Positions 7,249 to 16,023 are shown, numbered from the stretch's first letter. The stretch: DNA of 64,000 nt from Pseudomonas tohonis (GCF_012767755.2 NZ_AP023189.1:992001-1056000), one strand, 5' to 3'. Translations and numbers: made by a program. The notes: a model not told the origin generated them from the letters alone.

Positions 7249-9402
7249 ATGAACACGATGCACCTGCCTGCCAACCGCTCTACCCGTTTCGCCTTCCAGC
7301 CCGACGCCGCCCGCCTGCGCTGGCGCCACGCCTTCGCCCTGGCCGCCGGCCTCGCCTTCGCCGCGGGCGCCGTCGCCCACGAACACCAGCACGAGCCGCC
7401 CGTGGCACCCGTCGTGCCCGCCTCCGACGTGATCGAGGTCAGCGCGACCGTCATCACCGCCGTGCAACAGAGCTCGCCGCTGACCATCGTCACCGACCCG
7501 AAACAGGCCCGCCAGCCGGTGCCCGCCAGCGACGGCACCGACTACCTGAAGACCATTCCCGGCTTCGCCGCCATCCGCAACGGCGGCACCAACGGCGACC
7601 CGGTGCTGCGCGGCATGTTCGGCTCGCGCCTCAACCTGCGCACCAACGGCGGCCTGATGCTCGGCGCCTGCCCGGGGCGGATGGACGCACCGAGCTCCTA
7701 CATCTCCCCCGAGACCTTCGACAAGCTCACCGTGATCAAGGGCCCGCAGACCGTGCTCTGGGGCCCCGGCGCCTCCGCCGGCACCGTGCTCTTCGAGCGC
7801 GAGCCGGAGCGCTTCGGCGAACTCGGCAGCCGCCTCCACGCCAGCCTGCTGGCCGGCTCCAACGGCCGCTTCGACCGCGTGCTGGACGGCGCCGTGGGCA
7901 ACGAGACCGGCTACCTGCGCGCCACCGGAAACCACTCCCAGTCCGACGACTACGAGGACGGCAACGGCGATACCGTGCCCTCGCGCTGGGACAAGTGGAA
8001 CGGCGACATGGCCATCGGCTGGACCCCGGACGCCGACACCCTCATCGAGCTCTCCGCCGGCCGTGGCAACGGCGAGTCCCGCTACGCCGGGCGCGGCATG
8101 GACGGCAGCCAGTTCCTGCGGGAAAGCCTCGGCCTGCGCTTCGAGCGCAGCAACCTCGGCGGTGTGCTCGACAAGCTGGAGGCTCAGGTCTACTACAACT
8201 ACGCCGACCACGTGATGGACAACTTCCGCCTGCGCAACCCCGACCCGACCAGCTCGATGCCCATGCCGATGGCCTCGCAGGTGGACCGCCGCACCCTCGG
8301 CGCGCGCCTGGCCGCCACCTTCAAATGGACCGACGTGGAACTGGTGGCCGGCCTCGACGCCATGCGCAGCGAACACCGCAAGCGCGCCTCGCGCTACTCG
8401 ATGATGAGCGGCACCTTCACCGACGCCGACCAGTTCCCCCGTACCCGCGACGCGCTGATGCACAGCTACGGCGCCTTCGGCGAGCTGACCTGGTACGTGG
8501 AAGAGGGCGACCGCGTGGTGGCCGGCGCGCGCCTGGACCGCTCCGACGCCAAGGACTACCGCCGCACCCTGGGCATGATGGGCATGGCCAACCCGACCTT
8601 CGGCGAGACCCGTGCCGACACCCTGCCCAGCGGCTTCGCGCGCTACGAGCACGACCTGGACAGCGCCACCACCGTCTATGCCGGCCTCGGCCACGTGCAG
8701 CGCTTCCCCGACTACTGGGAGCTGTTCTCGCCCAACCAGGGCCCGGCCGGGGCGCGCAACGCCTTCGATGGCGTGAAGCCGGAGAAGACCACCCAGCTCG
8801 ACTTCGGCGTGCAGTACAGCGAGGGCGACCTGGAGGCCTGGGCGTCCGGCTACGTCGGCCAGGTGCGCGACTACATCCTCTTCACCTACACCCCGGGGAT
8901 GATGGGCGACACCTCGCGGGCCGAGAACATCGACGCGCGCATCATGGGCGGCGAGCTGGGCGCGGCCTACCGCCTGGACGGCAACTGGAAGACCGACGCC
9001 ACCCTGGCCTACGCCTGGGGCAAGAACAGCTCCGACGGCCGCGCGCTGCCGCAGATGCCGCCGCTGGAAGCGCGCCTGGGCCTGACCTACGAGCGTGACG
9101 ACTGGAGCGCCGGTGCCCTGTGGCGCGTGGCCGCCGCGCAGAACCGCGTGGCCGAGGGCCAGGGCAACGTGGTGGGGCAGGACTTCGGCAAGAGCGGAGG
9201 CTTCGCGGTGTTCTCCCTCAACGGTGCCTACCGCCTGACCCGCGACATCAAGCTCAGCGCCGGGGTCGACAACCTCTTCGACAAGGCCTACGCCGAGCAC
9301 CTCAACCTCGCGGGCGATGCCGGCTTCGGCTTCCCCGCCGAGCCCGAGGCGATCAAGGAGCCCGGCCGCACCCTGTGGACCAAGGTGGACTTCAGCTTCT
9401 GA
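7249..9402 (+). CDS. oprC: TonB-dependent copper receptor (OprC/NosA family)
   Basis: 717 residues: signal peptide ending near AVAHEHQHEP (about 42), plug domain (about 60-190) and 22-strand barrel ending in WTKVDFSF with the terminal Phe expected for BAM recognition. The plug contains LGACPGRMD, placing Cys141 and Met145 in the Cys-x3-Met arrangement that binds copper in OprC, and Met-rich stretches (SSMPMPMAS, MMGMANP) occur in extracellular loops. It takes copper across the outer membrane using TonB energy. The His-rich segment just after the signal peptide fits metal handling. It follows a DUF2946 gene and is followed by a GC-rich hairpin. A second in-frame ATG lies at 7258. Confidence 0.9.
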   Translation: MNTMHLPANRSTRFAFQPDAARLRWRHAFALAAGLAFAAGAVAHEHQHEPPVAPVVPASDVIEVSATVITAVQQSSPLTIVTDPKQARQPVPASDGTDYLKTIPGFAAIRNGGTNGDPVLRGMFGSRLNLRTNGGLMLGACPGRMDAPSSYISPETFDKLTVIKGPQTVLWGPGASAGTVLFEREPERFGELGSRLHASLLAGSNGRFDRVLDGAVGNETGYLRATGNHSQSDDYEDGNGDTVPSRWDKWNGDMAIGWTPDADTLIELSAGRGNGESRYAGRGMDGSQFLRESLGLRFERSNLGGVLDKLEAQVYYNYADHVMDNFRLRNPDPTSSMPMPMASQVDRRTLGARLAATFKWTDVELVAGLDAMRSEHRKRASRYSMMSGTFTDADQFPRTRDALMHSYGAFGELTWYVEEGDRVVAGARLDRSDAKDYRRTLGMMGMANPTFGETRADTLPSGFARYEHDLDSATTVYAGLGHVQRFPDYWELFSPNQGPAGARNAFDGVKPEKTTQLDFGVQYSEGDLEAWASGYVGQVRDYILFTYTPGMMGDTSRAENIDARIMGGELGAAYRLDGNWKTDATLAYAWGKNSSDGRALPQMPPLEARLGLTYERDDWSAGALWRVAAAQNRVAEGQGNVVGQDFGKSGGFAVFSLNGAYRLTRDIKLSAGVDNLFDKAYAEHLNLAGDAGFGFPAEPEAIKEPGRTLWTKVDFSF

Positions 9403-9412
9403 TAGGCTGAGC

Positions 9413-9435
9413 GCCCCCGCGCCCGGCGCGGGGGC
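9413..9435 (+). terminator. GC-rich hairpin after the oprC-like gene
   Basis: Nine-base arms GCCCCCGCG (9413-9421) and CGCGGGGGC (9427-9435) with a 5-base loop, starting 10 bases after the receptor stop and followed by CTTCCTTCC. It is probably an intrinsic or pause-type terminator between the copper receptor and the next hydrolase gene. The U-tract is weak. Confidence 0.5.
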
Positions 9436-9458
9436 CTTCCTTCCACGGGAAACCAGCC

Positions 9459-10226
9459 ATGCCGCGTGCCCTGCTCTGGACCACCTTCGTTGCCGTCCTG
9501 CTCTACCTGGCGCTTTGCGCCGCGCTCTTCGTGTTCCAGCGGGCGCTGCTCTACTTCCCCCAGCCCCGTGCCGTGCAGGCGCCGGAAAGCACCCTGGAGC
9601 TGCCGGTGGCCGAGGGGCGCCTGGTGGTCACCGTGCGCTCGCGCCCGGGTGCCGACGCGCTGCTGTACTTCGGCGGCAACGCCGAGGACGTGTCGATGAA
9701 CCTTGTGCAACTGGCCGGGGCCTTCCCCGACCACGCGCTCTACCTGATGCACTACCCCAGTTACGGCGGCAGTTCCGGCGAGCCGGGCGAGGCGCTGATC
9801 CTGAATGACGCGCAGCGGCTGTTCGACCATATCCACGCCGAGCATCCACGCGTGGCGGTGGTGGGGCGCAGCCTGGGTTCCGGGGTCGCCGTGCAGCTGG
9901 CCAGCCAGCGGCCGGTGAGCCGGCTGGTGCTGATCACCCCCTACGACAGCATCGAGAACGTCGCCGCCGGGCGCTTCCCCTGGGCACCGGTGCGCTGGCT
10001 GCTGAAGGATCGCTACCGCTCGGCGGATGTCGCCGGCGCGCTGCGGGTGCCGACGCTGCTGATGCTGGCCGGCGACGACCAGGTCATCCCGCGCGAGAGC
10101 AGCGACCGCCTGGCGGCGGCCTTCGCCCCCGGCGTGGCGCGGCTGGAGGTGCTGGCCGGCGCGGGCCACAACGACATCTCCCTGCACCCGCGCTACCTGG
10201 CGTTGCTGGGCGAGGCCCTGCGCTGA
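9459..10226 (+). CDS. Alpha/beta hydrolase, Bem46/ABHD13-like
   Basis: 255 residues with an N-terminal membrane anchor (about 4-26, LLWTTFVAVLLYLALCAALFV core), so the catalytic domain probably faces the periplasm. The nucleophile elbow is GRSLGSG (Ser near 137), the acid is in LAGDDQVIP (about 203-211), and the histidine is in GAGHNDISLHP near the C-terminus. The order LLYFGGNAEDV, YPSYGGSSGEPGE, nucleophile is that of the Bem46/ABHD13-like serine hydrolases. Substrate unknown. It is convergent with the next gene, with only 3 bp between stops. Confidence 0.87.
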   Translation: MPRALLWTTFVAVLLYLALCAALFVFQRALLYFPQPRAVQAPESTLELPVAEGRLVVTVRSRPGADALLYFGGNAEDVSMNLVQLAGAFPDHALYLMHYPSYGGSSGEPGEALILNDAQRLFDHIHAEHPRVAVVGRSLGSGVAVQLASQRPVSRLVLITPYDSIENVAAGRFPWAPVRWLLKDRYRSADVAGALRVPTLLMLAGDDQVIPRESSDRLAAAFAPGVARLEVLAGAGHNDISLHPRYLALLGEALR

Positions 10227-10229
10227 GGC

Positions 10230-10700
10230 TCAGGCGTAGATGCTGATGCCGCCCTTGGCCTGCAGCCAGTCGCGGTAGGTCTCCAGCGAGCTGGTCTGCT
10301 TGTCGCCATTCACACCGACGAAGGAGAAGGCGCCTTCCAGGCCCTTGTCGAGCAGCTTCTGCACCTGGGTCAGCATCTTGGCGGCGTCGTCGCGGTCCAG
10401 GGTCGATACGTCCGGCAACTGCATCTGCGCGCCGTTGCCGCCGTTGAGGCCGGCCCGGGTCGCCGCGCTGGCATTGCTCAGCACGTTGCTGGTGTTGCCG
10501 GCCATGGCGTTCATCAGCCCGCCGCGCCCCTGGGCCACCAGGTTGGCGGCGAACTGGCGCAGTTCGGCGATGGGGTCGGCGGGCTTCTGCGGTGTCTTGT
10601 CCTCGGTGCCGGACGTGGAGCCGCTGGTGCCGGTGGTCGACGGTTTGGTGGCACTGGCGAGGTAGGTGGCCAGCGGCGAGCTGTTGGAGATGATGGTCAT
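10230..10700 (-). CDS. Hypothetical protein, Ser/Thr-rich N-terminus
   Basis: 156 residues that I do not recognise. The first 45 residues are low-complexity Ser/Thr/Gly/Lys/Pro. The rest reads as an amphipathic helical protein (ELRQFAANLVAQG, DAAKMLTQVQKLLDKGLEG) ending in LETYRDWLQAKGGISIYA. There is no signal peptide, membrane segment or cysteine. The disordered start and lack of export signal are compatible with a type III or flagellar-type substrate or a regulatory peptide, but that is only a guess. It is divergent from the helicase gene (231-bp gap) and convergent with the hydrolase. Confidence 0.65.
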   Translation of the reverse strand: MTIISNSSPLATYLASATKPSTTGTSGSTSGTEDKTPQKPADPIAELRQFAANLVAQGRGGLMNAMAGNTSNVLSNASAATRAGLNGGNGAQMQLPDVSTLDRDDAAKMLTQVQKLLDKGLEGAFSFVGVNGDKQTSSLETYRDWLQAKGGISIYA

Positions 10701-10931
10701 GGCCTTTCCCTGGATGCAGAGGATGCGCGGCTCAGTTGCAGGGATCGGGCCATAACCGCAGAAGCCCCGTCGCAGAGGGCTTCCAGCCCGGGACCCGCAT
10801 GCGGCGACGGCGGCGCCTTGCCGGCGCGGGGCAAGGCCTTGCCGCCGGTTGGCCAGGGGCCAGCAACTGACGCCGTGGTGGCAAAGCCCTTATCATCGCG
10901 CCCCGTTATTCGCTTTCCCCGGATCATTCGG

Positions 10932-12890
10932 ATGCTCTCTGCCGTCAAGCGCTACAAGTCGCTGCTCTCCGGAGCGCTGGCGCGTTATTTCCCCCGTACC
11001 ACCGCCTACCTGCGCGAAGAGCGCGAAGCCGCGCAGGCCATGGCCGCCCAGGCGCAGAAGAAGCCCCGTGGGCGCAGCCGCAAGGGCGCCACCAGCACCC
11101 CCAAGGGCCGTGCCGGCGGCAAGAAGTCCGCGCCAAAGGAGCCGGGCGGGGCCGTCGCGGCAACCGCGCAAGCGCCTGACAACGGCATCTACGGTGGCGC
11201 CCTGCGGCAGAGCGCCGGCGCGGCCGAGGCCATGCGCGAGAAGGTCGCCGCCGCCGTGGCCGCCGGTGTGGTCGCCGCGCCTTCGGACGAGCAGTGGGCG
11301 ATGATCCTCGGGCGCGCGCCGGTCACCCGCATCTTCGCCGGTGCCGGCTCCGGCAAGTCCACCACCCTGGTGCTGCGCGTGGTGTTCATGCTCTGCCACC
11401 TGGGCATCGAGCCGGGCAGGCTCACCGTCATCTCCTTCACCAACGCCTCCTGCGCGCAGCTGCGCGACCAGTTGCAGCGGGTGCTCGGCTTCTGGGATTT
11501 CCCCCTCGACGCCGCCCAGGCGCGCCAGTGCGTGCGCACCTTCCACTCGACCATGGGCGTGCTGGCCAAGGCGGCGCTGGGCAACCCCGCCTGGTTCGAA
11601 CAGCTGGACGACCGCGACCCCGGCGCCGAACCGGACAACCCCCTGGCCGCCGGCCGCCTGCGCCCGGCCCAGCAACGCCTGCTGGAGGAGGCCTACCAGG
11701 GCTGCTACGCCGCCGATGCCACCTTCCGCCAGCGGGTGCATCGCCTGCTCGGGCTGCCGGAGCCCGTGGAAGAGGAGGGCAGCGCCATCGGCCCGGCGCC
11801 CCGCGACCCGCTGCGCCTGGCCGGCGAACTGACCGCGCTGCCGCTGCCCGAGGCCTTCCATGGCCAGGCCGGGTTCATCGAAAGCATCGGCCTGCGCATC
11901 GAGGCGCTGCAGCCGGAAAAGCTCAACTGCCCGCCCCAGGAGCGGCTCTTCATCGAGGCCCTGCAACCCTTCTGGGCGCGCTTCCAGGCGCTGCTGCGCG
12001 AGCGTGGCCTGATGACCTTCAACGACGCCTTCGCCGAACTCACCCGTCGCCTGGAGGCCGGCAGCGTCGACGCCGCGCTGCTGGAGCCGCTGACGCACCT
12101 GCTGATCGACGAGTTCCAGGACATCTCCCCGCAGATCGTCCAGTGGCTGCAGACCGTGCACCGCCAACTGGCGCGCTCGCGCCGGGCGCCGAGCCTGATG
12201 GCCATCGGCGACGACTGGCAGTCCATCTACGGCTGGCGTGGCAGCTCCCCGGAACTGTTCATGGATTTCGACCGCCACTTCCCCGGCAAGGGCAAGGCGA
12301 AGAAGAGCAAGGTGCTGCTGCTGGAAACCAACTACCGCTCCATCGAGGCGGTGGTGCGCGATGGCGAGGCGGTGCTCGGCGGCGTCGCCTTCAAGCAGGA
12401 GAAGAGCAGCCGCGCGGTGAAGCTCGCCCAGCCGGACGACGGCGTGCGCCTGGTGCAGGGCTTCGAGCTGGCCGCCGGCCTGGCGGACCTGATCGCCGAC
12501 ATCCAGGCCCAGTGCCGGCATGTCGAGGAGCGGGGCAGCGGCGAGCGTACCGCCGTGCTCCTGCTCGGCCGGCGCAACGAGGTGCTGCGCAGCATCCAGG
12601 CGCAGCTCGATCCGGCGCTGCCGGTGAAGGCCTACAGCATCCACCGTGCCAAGGGCCTGCAGGCGGAGGTGGCGGTGATCGTCGACGACTGCCTGCCCAC
12701 CGAGGCGCACCCGCTGCGCAATGCCCTCTATGCGCGCTGCGGTTTCTTCCGCAACAGCTACGACCAGGCCATGCGCGACGAGAGCCTGCGCCTGGCCTAC
12801 GTCGCCATCACCCGTGGCGTCAGCCGCGTCATCTGGTACTGCCGCAAGGCCCAGGGCGCCACCGCCGTGCTGGCCGGGCGCGGCCGCTGA
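10932..12890 (+). CDS. UvrD/Rep-type superfamily 1 DNA helicase
   Basis: 652 residues. All SF1A motifs are visible: Walker A AGAGSGKSTTLVLRV, motif Ia SFTNASCAQLRDQL, motif II LLIDEFQDISPQ, motif III AIGDDWQSIYGWRGSSP, motif IV NYRS, motif V YSIHRAKGLQAEVAVI and motif VI YVAITRGVSRVIWY. It is predicted to be a 3'-5' ATP-dependent translocase acting on DNA. Residues about 35-85 form a Lys/Arg/Ala/Pro-rich tail (KKPRGRSRKG, KGRAGGKKS), likely disordered and nucleic-acid binding. It is shorter than UvrD (about 720) and not any of the named helicases UvrD, Rep or RecB by order of inserts. ATG 10932 is favoured; no strong Shine-Dalgarno is visible. Confidence 0.88.
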   Translation: MLSAVKRYKSLLSGALARYFPRTTAYLREEREAAQAMAAQAQKKPRGRSRKGATSTPKGRAGGKKSAPKEPGGAVAATAQAPDNGIYGGALRQSAGAAEAMREKVAAAVAAGVVAAPSDEQWAMILGRAPVTRIFAGAGSGKSTTLVLRVVFMLCHLGIEPGRLTVISFTNASCAQLRDQLQRVLGFWDFPLDAAQARQCVRTFHSTMGVLAKAALGNPAWFEQLDDRDPGAEPDNPLAAGRLRPAQQRLLEEAYQGCYAADATFRQRVHRLLGLPEPVEEEGSAIGPAPRDPLRLAGELTALPLPEAFHGQAGFIESIGLRIEALQPEKLNCPPQERLFIEALQPFWARFQALLRERGLMTFNDAFAELTRRLEAGSVDAALLEPLTHLLIDEFQDISPQIVQWLQTVHRQLARSRRAPSLMAIGDDWQSIYGWRGSSPELFMDFDRHFPGKGKAKKSKVLLLETNYRSIEAVVRDGEAVLGGVAFKQEKSSRAVKLAQPDDGVRLVQGFELAAGLADLIADIQAQCRHVEERGSGERTAVLLLGRRNEVLRSIQAQLDPALPVKAYSIHRAKGLQAEVAVIVDDCLPTEAHPLRNALYARCGFFRNSYDQAMRDESLRLAYVAITRGVSRVIWYCRKAQGATAVLAGRGR

Positions 12891-12894
12891 ACCT

Positions 12895-13193
12895 GTAGGA
12901 GCGAGCTCTGCTCGCGAAGCTCCTGCGGCGCTCATGCTCGCGCATGGGTGTGGGGCTTTTGTAGGGGCGACTTCAGTCGCCAAGCGGTGCGCAGCGCCGC
13001 CTCTCTGCGGGCGCGAATTCTTTCGCGATCGGAGCCCCGGACTGAAGTCCGGGCTACGGGCTCGCGAAGTGCTTGGCGGCGGGGTCAGTCAACACCCCAT
13101 TGGTGGATGAAAAGAGCGTCATCCACCCAACACAACGGTCATGCTCGTGCACGGGCATGGCGCCCTCGTGGGAGCGAATTCATTCGCGATCGG
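12895..13193. repeat. Cluster of REP-type palindromic repeats
   Basis: This 423-bp gap (12891-13313) has no gene. It holds at least five palindromic repeats: GTAGGAGCGAGCTCTGCTCG at 12895, GTAGGGGCGACTTCAGTCGC at 12961, GCGCGAATTCTTTCGCGATC at 13011, CCCCGGACTGAAGTCCGGG at 13035 (ending GTAG on the minus strand at 13057), and GTGGGAGCGAATTCATTCGC at 13168. A sixth palindrome of another type (arms GGTGGATG/CATCCACC) lies at 13102-13127. They resemble the Pseudomonas REP elements spread by RAYT transposases. The regulator promoter lies downstream of 13200. Confidence 0.85.
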
Positions 13194-13313
13194 ACCTCCC
13201 CGGACTGTCGCTGAAAATCTTGTCACACCGGTACAACCGCGCCCCTTGCGGTACGCCGGGGGAGGCTTGCTATCGTGGGCAGCCGGCCATCCGCGGCCAC
13301 CTCTGGAGCCCCC

Positions 13314-14207
13314 GTGAACTTCGACTGGAACGACATCCCCCTGCTGCTGGCGCTGGCCCGCCACGGCAGCATGAGTGCGGCCGGGCGGTCCCTCGGCATC
13401 GACCCTTCCACCATGAGCCGGCGCCTGGCGGCGGCGGAGCAGAGCCTGCAGACCCGGCTGTTCATCCGCGACACCACGCGCTACCACGCCACCGAGGCGG
13501 GGCAGGTGTTCCTGGCCTATGCCGAGCGGGTGCTGGGGGATGTGCAGAGCATGCTGCTGGACACCCGCAGCGAGGCCAGCGAAGTAGGCGGTGCGGTGCG
13601 CCTGACGTCCATCGACTTCCTGTTCAGCCACTGGCTGGTGGAGCACATGCCGGCCCTGGCCAGCACTTACCCGGAGCTGCAGTTGCAGCTGCTGGTGGCC
13701 AACCAGTCGCTGTCCTTTACCCGCCGCGAGGCAGATTTCGCCCTGCGCCTGGCGCGCCCCCAGGACGATGCCGCGCTGGTGATGCGCAAGGTCGGCGACC
13801 TGGGCTTCGCCGTGTACGGCGCCGAGTGCCATGTGGGCCTGACCCGCGAGCAATGGTGCGAGCAGCCCTGGCTGGCCTATGGCGAGGAGCTGGACGGCAT
13901 GCCGGAGATGAAGTGGCTGGGCAACCTTTCGCCATCGCTGCGCTGCCCGCTGCGGGTGAGCAGCGTCAGCACCCTGGTGCAGGCCTGCGCCACCGGCATG
14001 GGGCTGGCGCTGCTGCCCTGCCTGCTGGGCGAGCGCCATGGCCTGCGTCGCCTGGGGGCGGGGCCCGAGTTGCACCGCGAGGTGTGGTTGCTGAGCCACC
14101 GTGATGCCGGGCGCATCGGTCGCTACCAGGCGGTGTCGCGCTGGCTGACGGAGTGCTTCGAGCGGGATGCGGCGCGCTTGCGGGGTGATGTTATTTCCCC
14201 GGGCTGA
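13314..14207 (+). CDS. LysR-type transcriptional regulator
   Basis: 297 residues. GTG 13314 is chosen for TGGAG at 13304-13308. It starts MNFDWNDIPLLLALARHGSM, the N-terminal helix-turn-helix of the LysR family (AAGRSLGIDPSTMSRRLAAAEQSL), followed by a type 2 periplasmic-binding effector domain. The pattern WNDIPLLLALARHGSMSAA with FIRDTTRYHATEAG is that of the subgroup containing single-domain regulators of nearby enzyme genes. Target and ligand are unknown. It converges on the isochorismatase-fold gene. Its stop codon lies inside a palindrome (14197-14216). Confidence 0.9.
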   Translation: MNFDWNDIPLLLALARHGSMSAAGRSLGIDPSTMSRRLAAAEQSLQTRLFIRDTTRYHATEAGQVFLAYAERVLGDVQSMLLDTRSEASEVGGAVRLTSIDFLFSHWLVEHMPALASTYPELQLQLLVANQSLSFTRREADFALRLARPQDDAALVMRKVGDLGFAVYGAECHVGLTREQWCEQPWLAYGEELDGMPEMKWLGNLSPSLRCPLRVSSVSTLVQACATGMGLALLPCLLGERHGLRRLGAGPELHREVWLLSHRDAGRIGRYQAVSRWLTECFERDAARLRGDVISPG

Positions 14208-14216
14208 AGCCCGGGG
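14197..14216. terminator. Palindrome between convergent genes, possible bidirectional terminator
   Basis: CCCCGGGCT GA AGCCCCGGGG-type palindrome overlapping the LysR stop codon and lying 8 bp from the end of the convergent gene at 14224. Its core GGGCTGAAGCCC recurs at 45301-45312 and, with one change in each arm, at 13039. It is therefore a repeat element that may also stop transcription. Confidence 0.5.
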
Positions 14217-14223
14217 GACGTCA

Positions 14224-14832
14224 TCACAGTCCCAGGGGGCCGCCGTGTGTTCGGGCGATTTCCAGCACCCGGGCGGCGGTTGCCGTGCGTGACCAGTCGC
14301 GCTGCAACTCCAGCAGGTACTGCAGGCTGGTGAGCGGCTGCACGCCCCGTTGCAGCAAGCGCTGCAGGCCGGTTTCCTGGGCCAGGGGCGAGACATCGCC
14401 GCCGGCATCCACCACGAGATACACCGCGAAGCCCTGGCCCAGCGCCGAGAGCGCGGTGGCGGTGATGCTCACCGACGTCCACAGCCCGGCCAGCACCAGG
14501 CGGCGCTGGCCGCTGGCGTTGACCCGTTCGATGAAGGGGGCGTCTTCCCAGGCGTTGAAGGTGCGGCGGCGGAGCACCGGCTGCTCGGGGAATACCGCGG
14601 TGAGCTCTTCCAGCAGCTCACCTGCGAAGGCCGGCGCGTCGAGGCTGCTCAGCAGCGTCGGCACCTCGAACTGCCAGGCGGCCTTGGCCAGCAGGGCGAG
14701 GTTGTCGCGCAGGGTGATGGCGTCGATGGAGCGGGTGGCCAGGGCGGGCTGGGCCTGGTGGTCGAGCAGCACCAGCAGGTGGTTGTCGGGAGCCAGCAGG
14801 GCGGCGTCCGGCTGGGCGATGGCGGGGATCAT
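14224..14832 (-). CDS. Isochorismatase-fold (cysteine hydrolase family) protein lacking the catalytic Cys
   Basis: 202 residues with the YcaC-like isochorismatase fold: LLVLLDHQAQPAL (Asp24), RRRTFNAWEDAPFIERV (about 88-104), VLAGLWTSVSITATALSALG (113-132), and the C-terminal QRDWSRTATAARVLEIARTHGGPLG. The family's nucleophilic cysteine in the TE(V/I)C motif is Ser122 here (TSVS). Asp24 is kept. Start ATG 14832 is preceded by a good purine stretch (reverse of ggtctcctg). Hydrolase activity is doubtful; a Ser nucleophile or binding role is possible. It is convergent with the LysR gene and upstream of no other gene. Confidence 0.8.
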   Translation of the reverse strand: MIPAIAQPDAALLAPDNHLLVLLDHQAQPALATRSIDAITLRDNLALLAKAAWQFEVPTLLSSLDAPAFAGELLEELTAVFPEQPVLRRRTFNAWEDAPFIERVNASGQRRLVLAGLWTSVSITATALSALGQGFAVYLVVDAGGDVSPLAQETGLQRLLQRGVQPLTSLQYLLELQRDWSRTATAARVLEIARTHGGPLGL

Positions 14833-14899
14833 GGCGGTCTCCTGCTGCATGCGCGAGCGCCCCGGCAGCACAAGGCGGCCGGGGCGCAGGCGGGTGGGT

Positions 14900-15916
14900 T
14901 CACTGCAGGTGTTTCTTCAGCTCGGCGCCGGCCTGGAGCATGGCCGAGCGCACCGCCGGGACCTGGTTGACCACGTTGAGCAGGCCGTAGTCGTGGATCA
15001 TGCCGTTGTAGCGCACGGCGGTGACCTCGACGCCGGCGGCGTCCAGCTTGCGGGCGTAGGCTTCGCCTTCGTCACGCAGCACGTCGAACTCGGCGGTCTG
15101 GATCAGGGTCGGCGGCAGGCCTTTCAGTTGCTCGGTGGTGGCGCGCAGGGGCGATGCGTGGATCTCGGCGCGCTGCTTCGGGTCGGTGGTGTAGCTGTCC
15201 CAGAACCACTGCATCATCGGCTTGGTGAGGAAGTGCCCCTGGGCGAACTGGTTGTACGAGGCCGTCTCGAAGTTGGCGTCGGTCACCGGCCACAGCAACA
15301 CCTGGGCGCGCAGTTTCGGGGTGCCCTGTTCCTTGGCCATCAGCGCCACCACCGCCGCCATGTTGCCGCCGACGCTGTTGCCGGCCACCGCCAGGCGCGA
15401 GCTGTCGACGCCGATGTCCTTGTCGTGCTCGGCCACCCATTTGGTGGCGGCGTAGGCCTGGTTGATGGCGGTGGGGTACTTGGCTTCCGGCGAGGGGGTG
15501 TAGTTCACGTAGACGGCGACCGCGCCGGAGTTCACCACCAGGTCATGGATCAGGCGTTCGTGGGTGGGGTAGTCGCCCAGCACCCAGCCGCCGCCGTGGA
15601 AGAACATGAACACCGGCAGGTCGCCCTTGGCGCCTTCGGGGCGGACGAGGGTCAGCTCCAGGGGCTGGCCATTGATCTCGATGCTCTTCTTCTCGACGCG
15701 GGTGCCGGAGAGGTCGACCTTGACGCCCGCCTGGGCGCCCACCAGCACGGCACGGGCATCCTTCGGCGCCAGGGTTTCCAGGGGCTTGCCGTTGCCGGCT
15801 TCGAGGGCTTCGAGGAAGGCCTGGGTGGTGTGTTCCACGCCGGGGCTGCCGGCGGCGAAGGCGCTGCCGATGGACAGGGCGAGGGTGGCGGCGATCAGGT
15901 TGGTCTGCAGTTTCAT
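14900..15916 (-). CDS. Secreted HSL-type (lipase/esterase family IV) alpha/beta hydrolase
   Basis: 338 residues with a Sec signal peptide (MKLQTNLIAATLALSIGS, cleavage after AFA-A near 22). The oxyanion-hole motif HGGGW (about 110-114), nucleophile GNSVGGN (about 182-188), acid in AEFDVLRDEGE and histidine in MIHDYGLLN define a hormone-sensitive-lipase family esterase. It should hydrolyse short-chain acyl esters in the periplasm or outside. The start was chosen as the codon opening the signal peptide. An in-frame extension to 16102 lacks coding character. A repeat-rich 354-bp region precedes it. Confidence 0.9.
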   Translation of the reverse strand: MKLQTNLIAATLALSIGSAFAAGSPGVEHTTQAFLEALEAGNGKPLETLAPKDARAVLVGAQAGVKVDLSGTRVEKKSIEINGQPLELTLVRPEGAKGDLPVFMFFHGGGWVLGDYPTHERLIHDLVVNSGAVAVYVNYTPSPEAKYPTAINQAYAATKWVAEHDKDIGVDSSRLAVAGNSVGGNMAAVVALMAKEQGTPKLRAQVLLWPVTDANFETASYNQFAQGHFLTKPMMQWFWDSYTTDPKQRAEIHASPLRATTEQLKGLPPTLIQTAEFDVLRDEGEAYARKLDAAGVEVTAVRYNGMIHDYGLLNVVNQVPAVRSAMLQAGAELKKHLQ

Positions 15917-16023
15917 GGCGGTGTCCTCGGGATTCTCTAATGGGTGTCGTGTCGGTTGTTCGGGGTTGTTCGAAAGCACGACGCCATGATTGCCGTGAAC
16001 CGCCGCCAGCGGAACGGACAGCC

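Noticed and set aside
10932..12890. Defence system centred on the UvrD-like helicase
   Set aside because: No nuclease, toxin or other defence gene is adjacent. The neighbours are an unrelated hypothetical protein and a LysR regulator.
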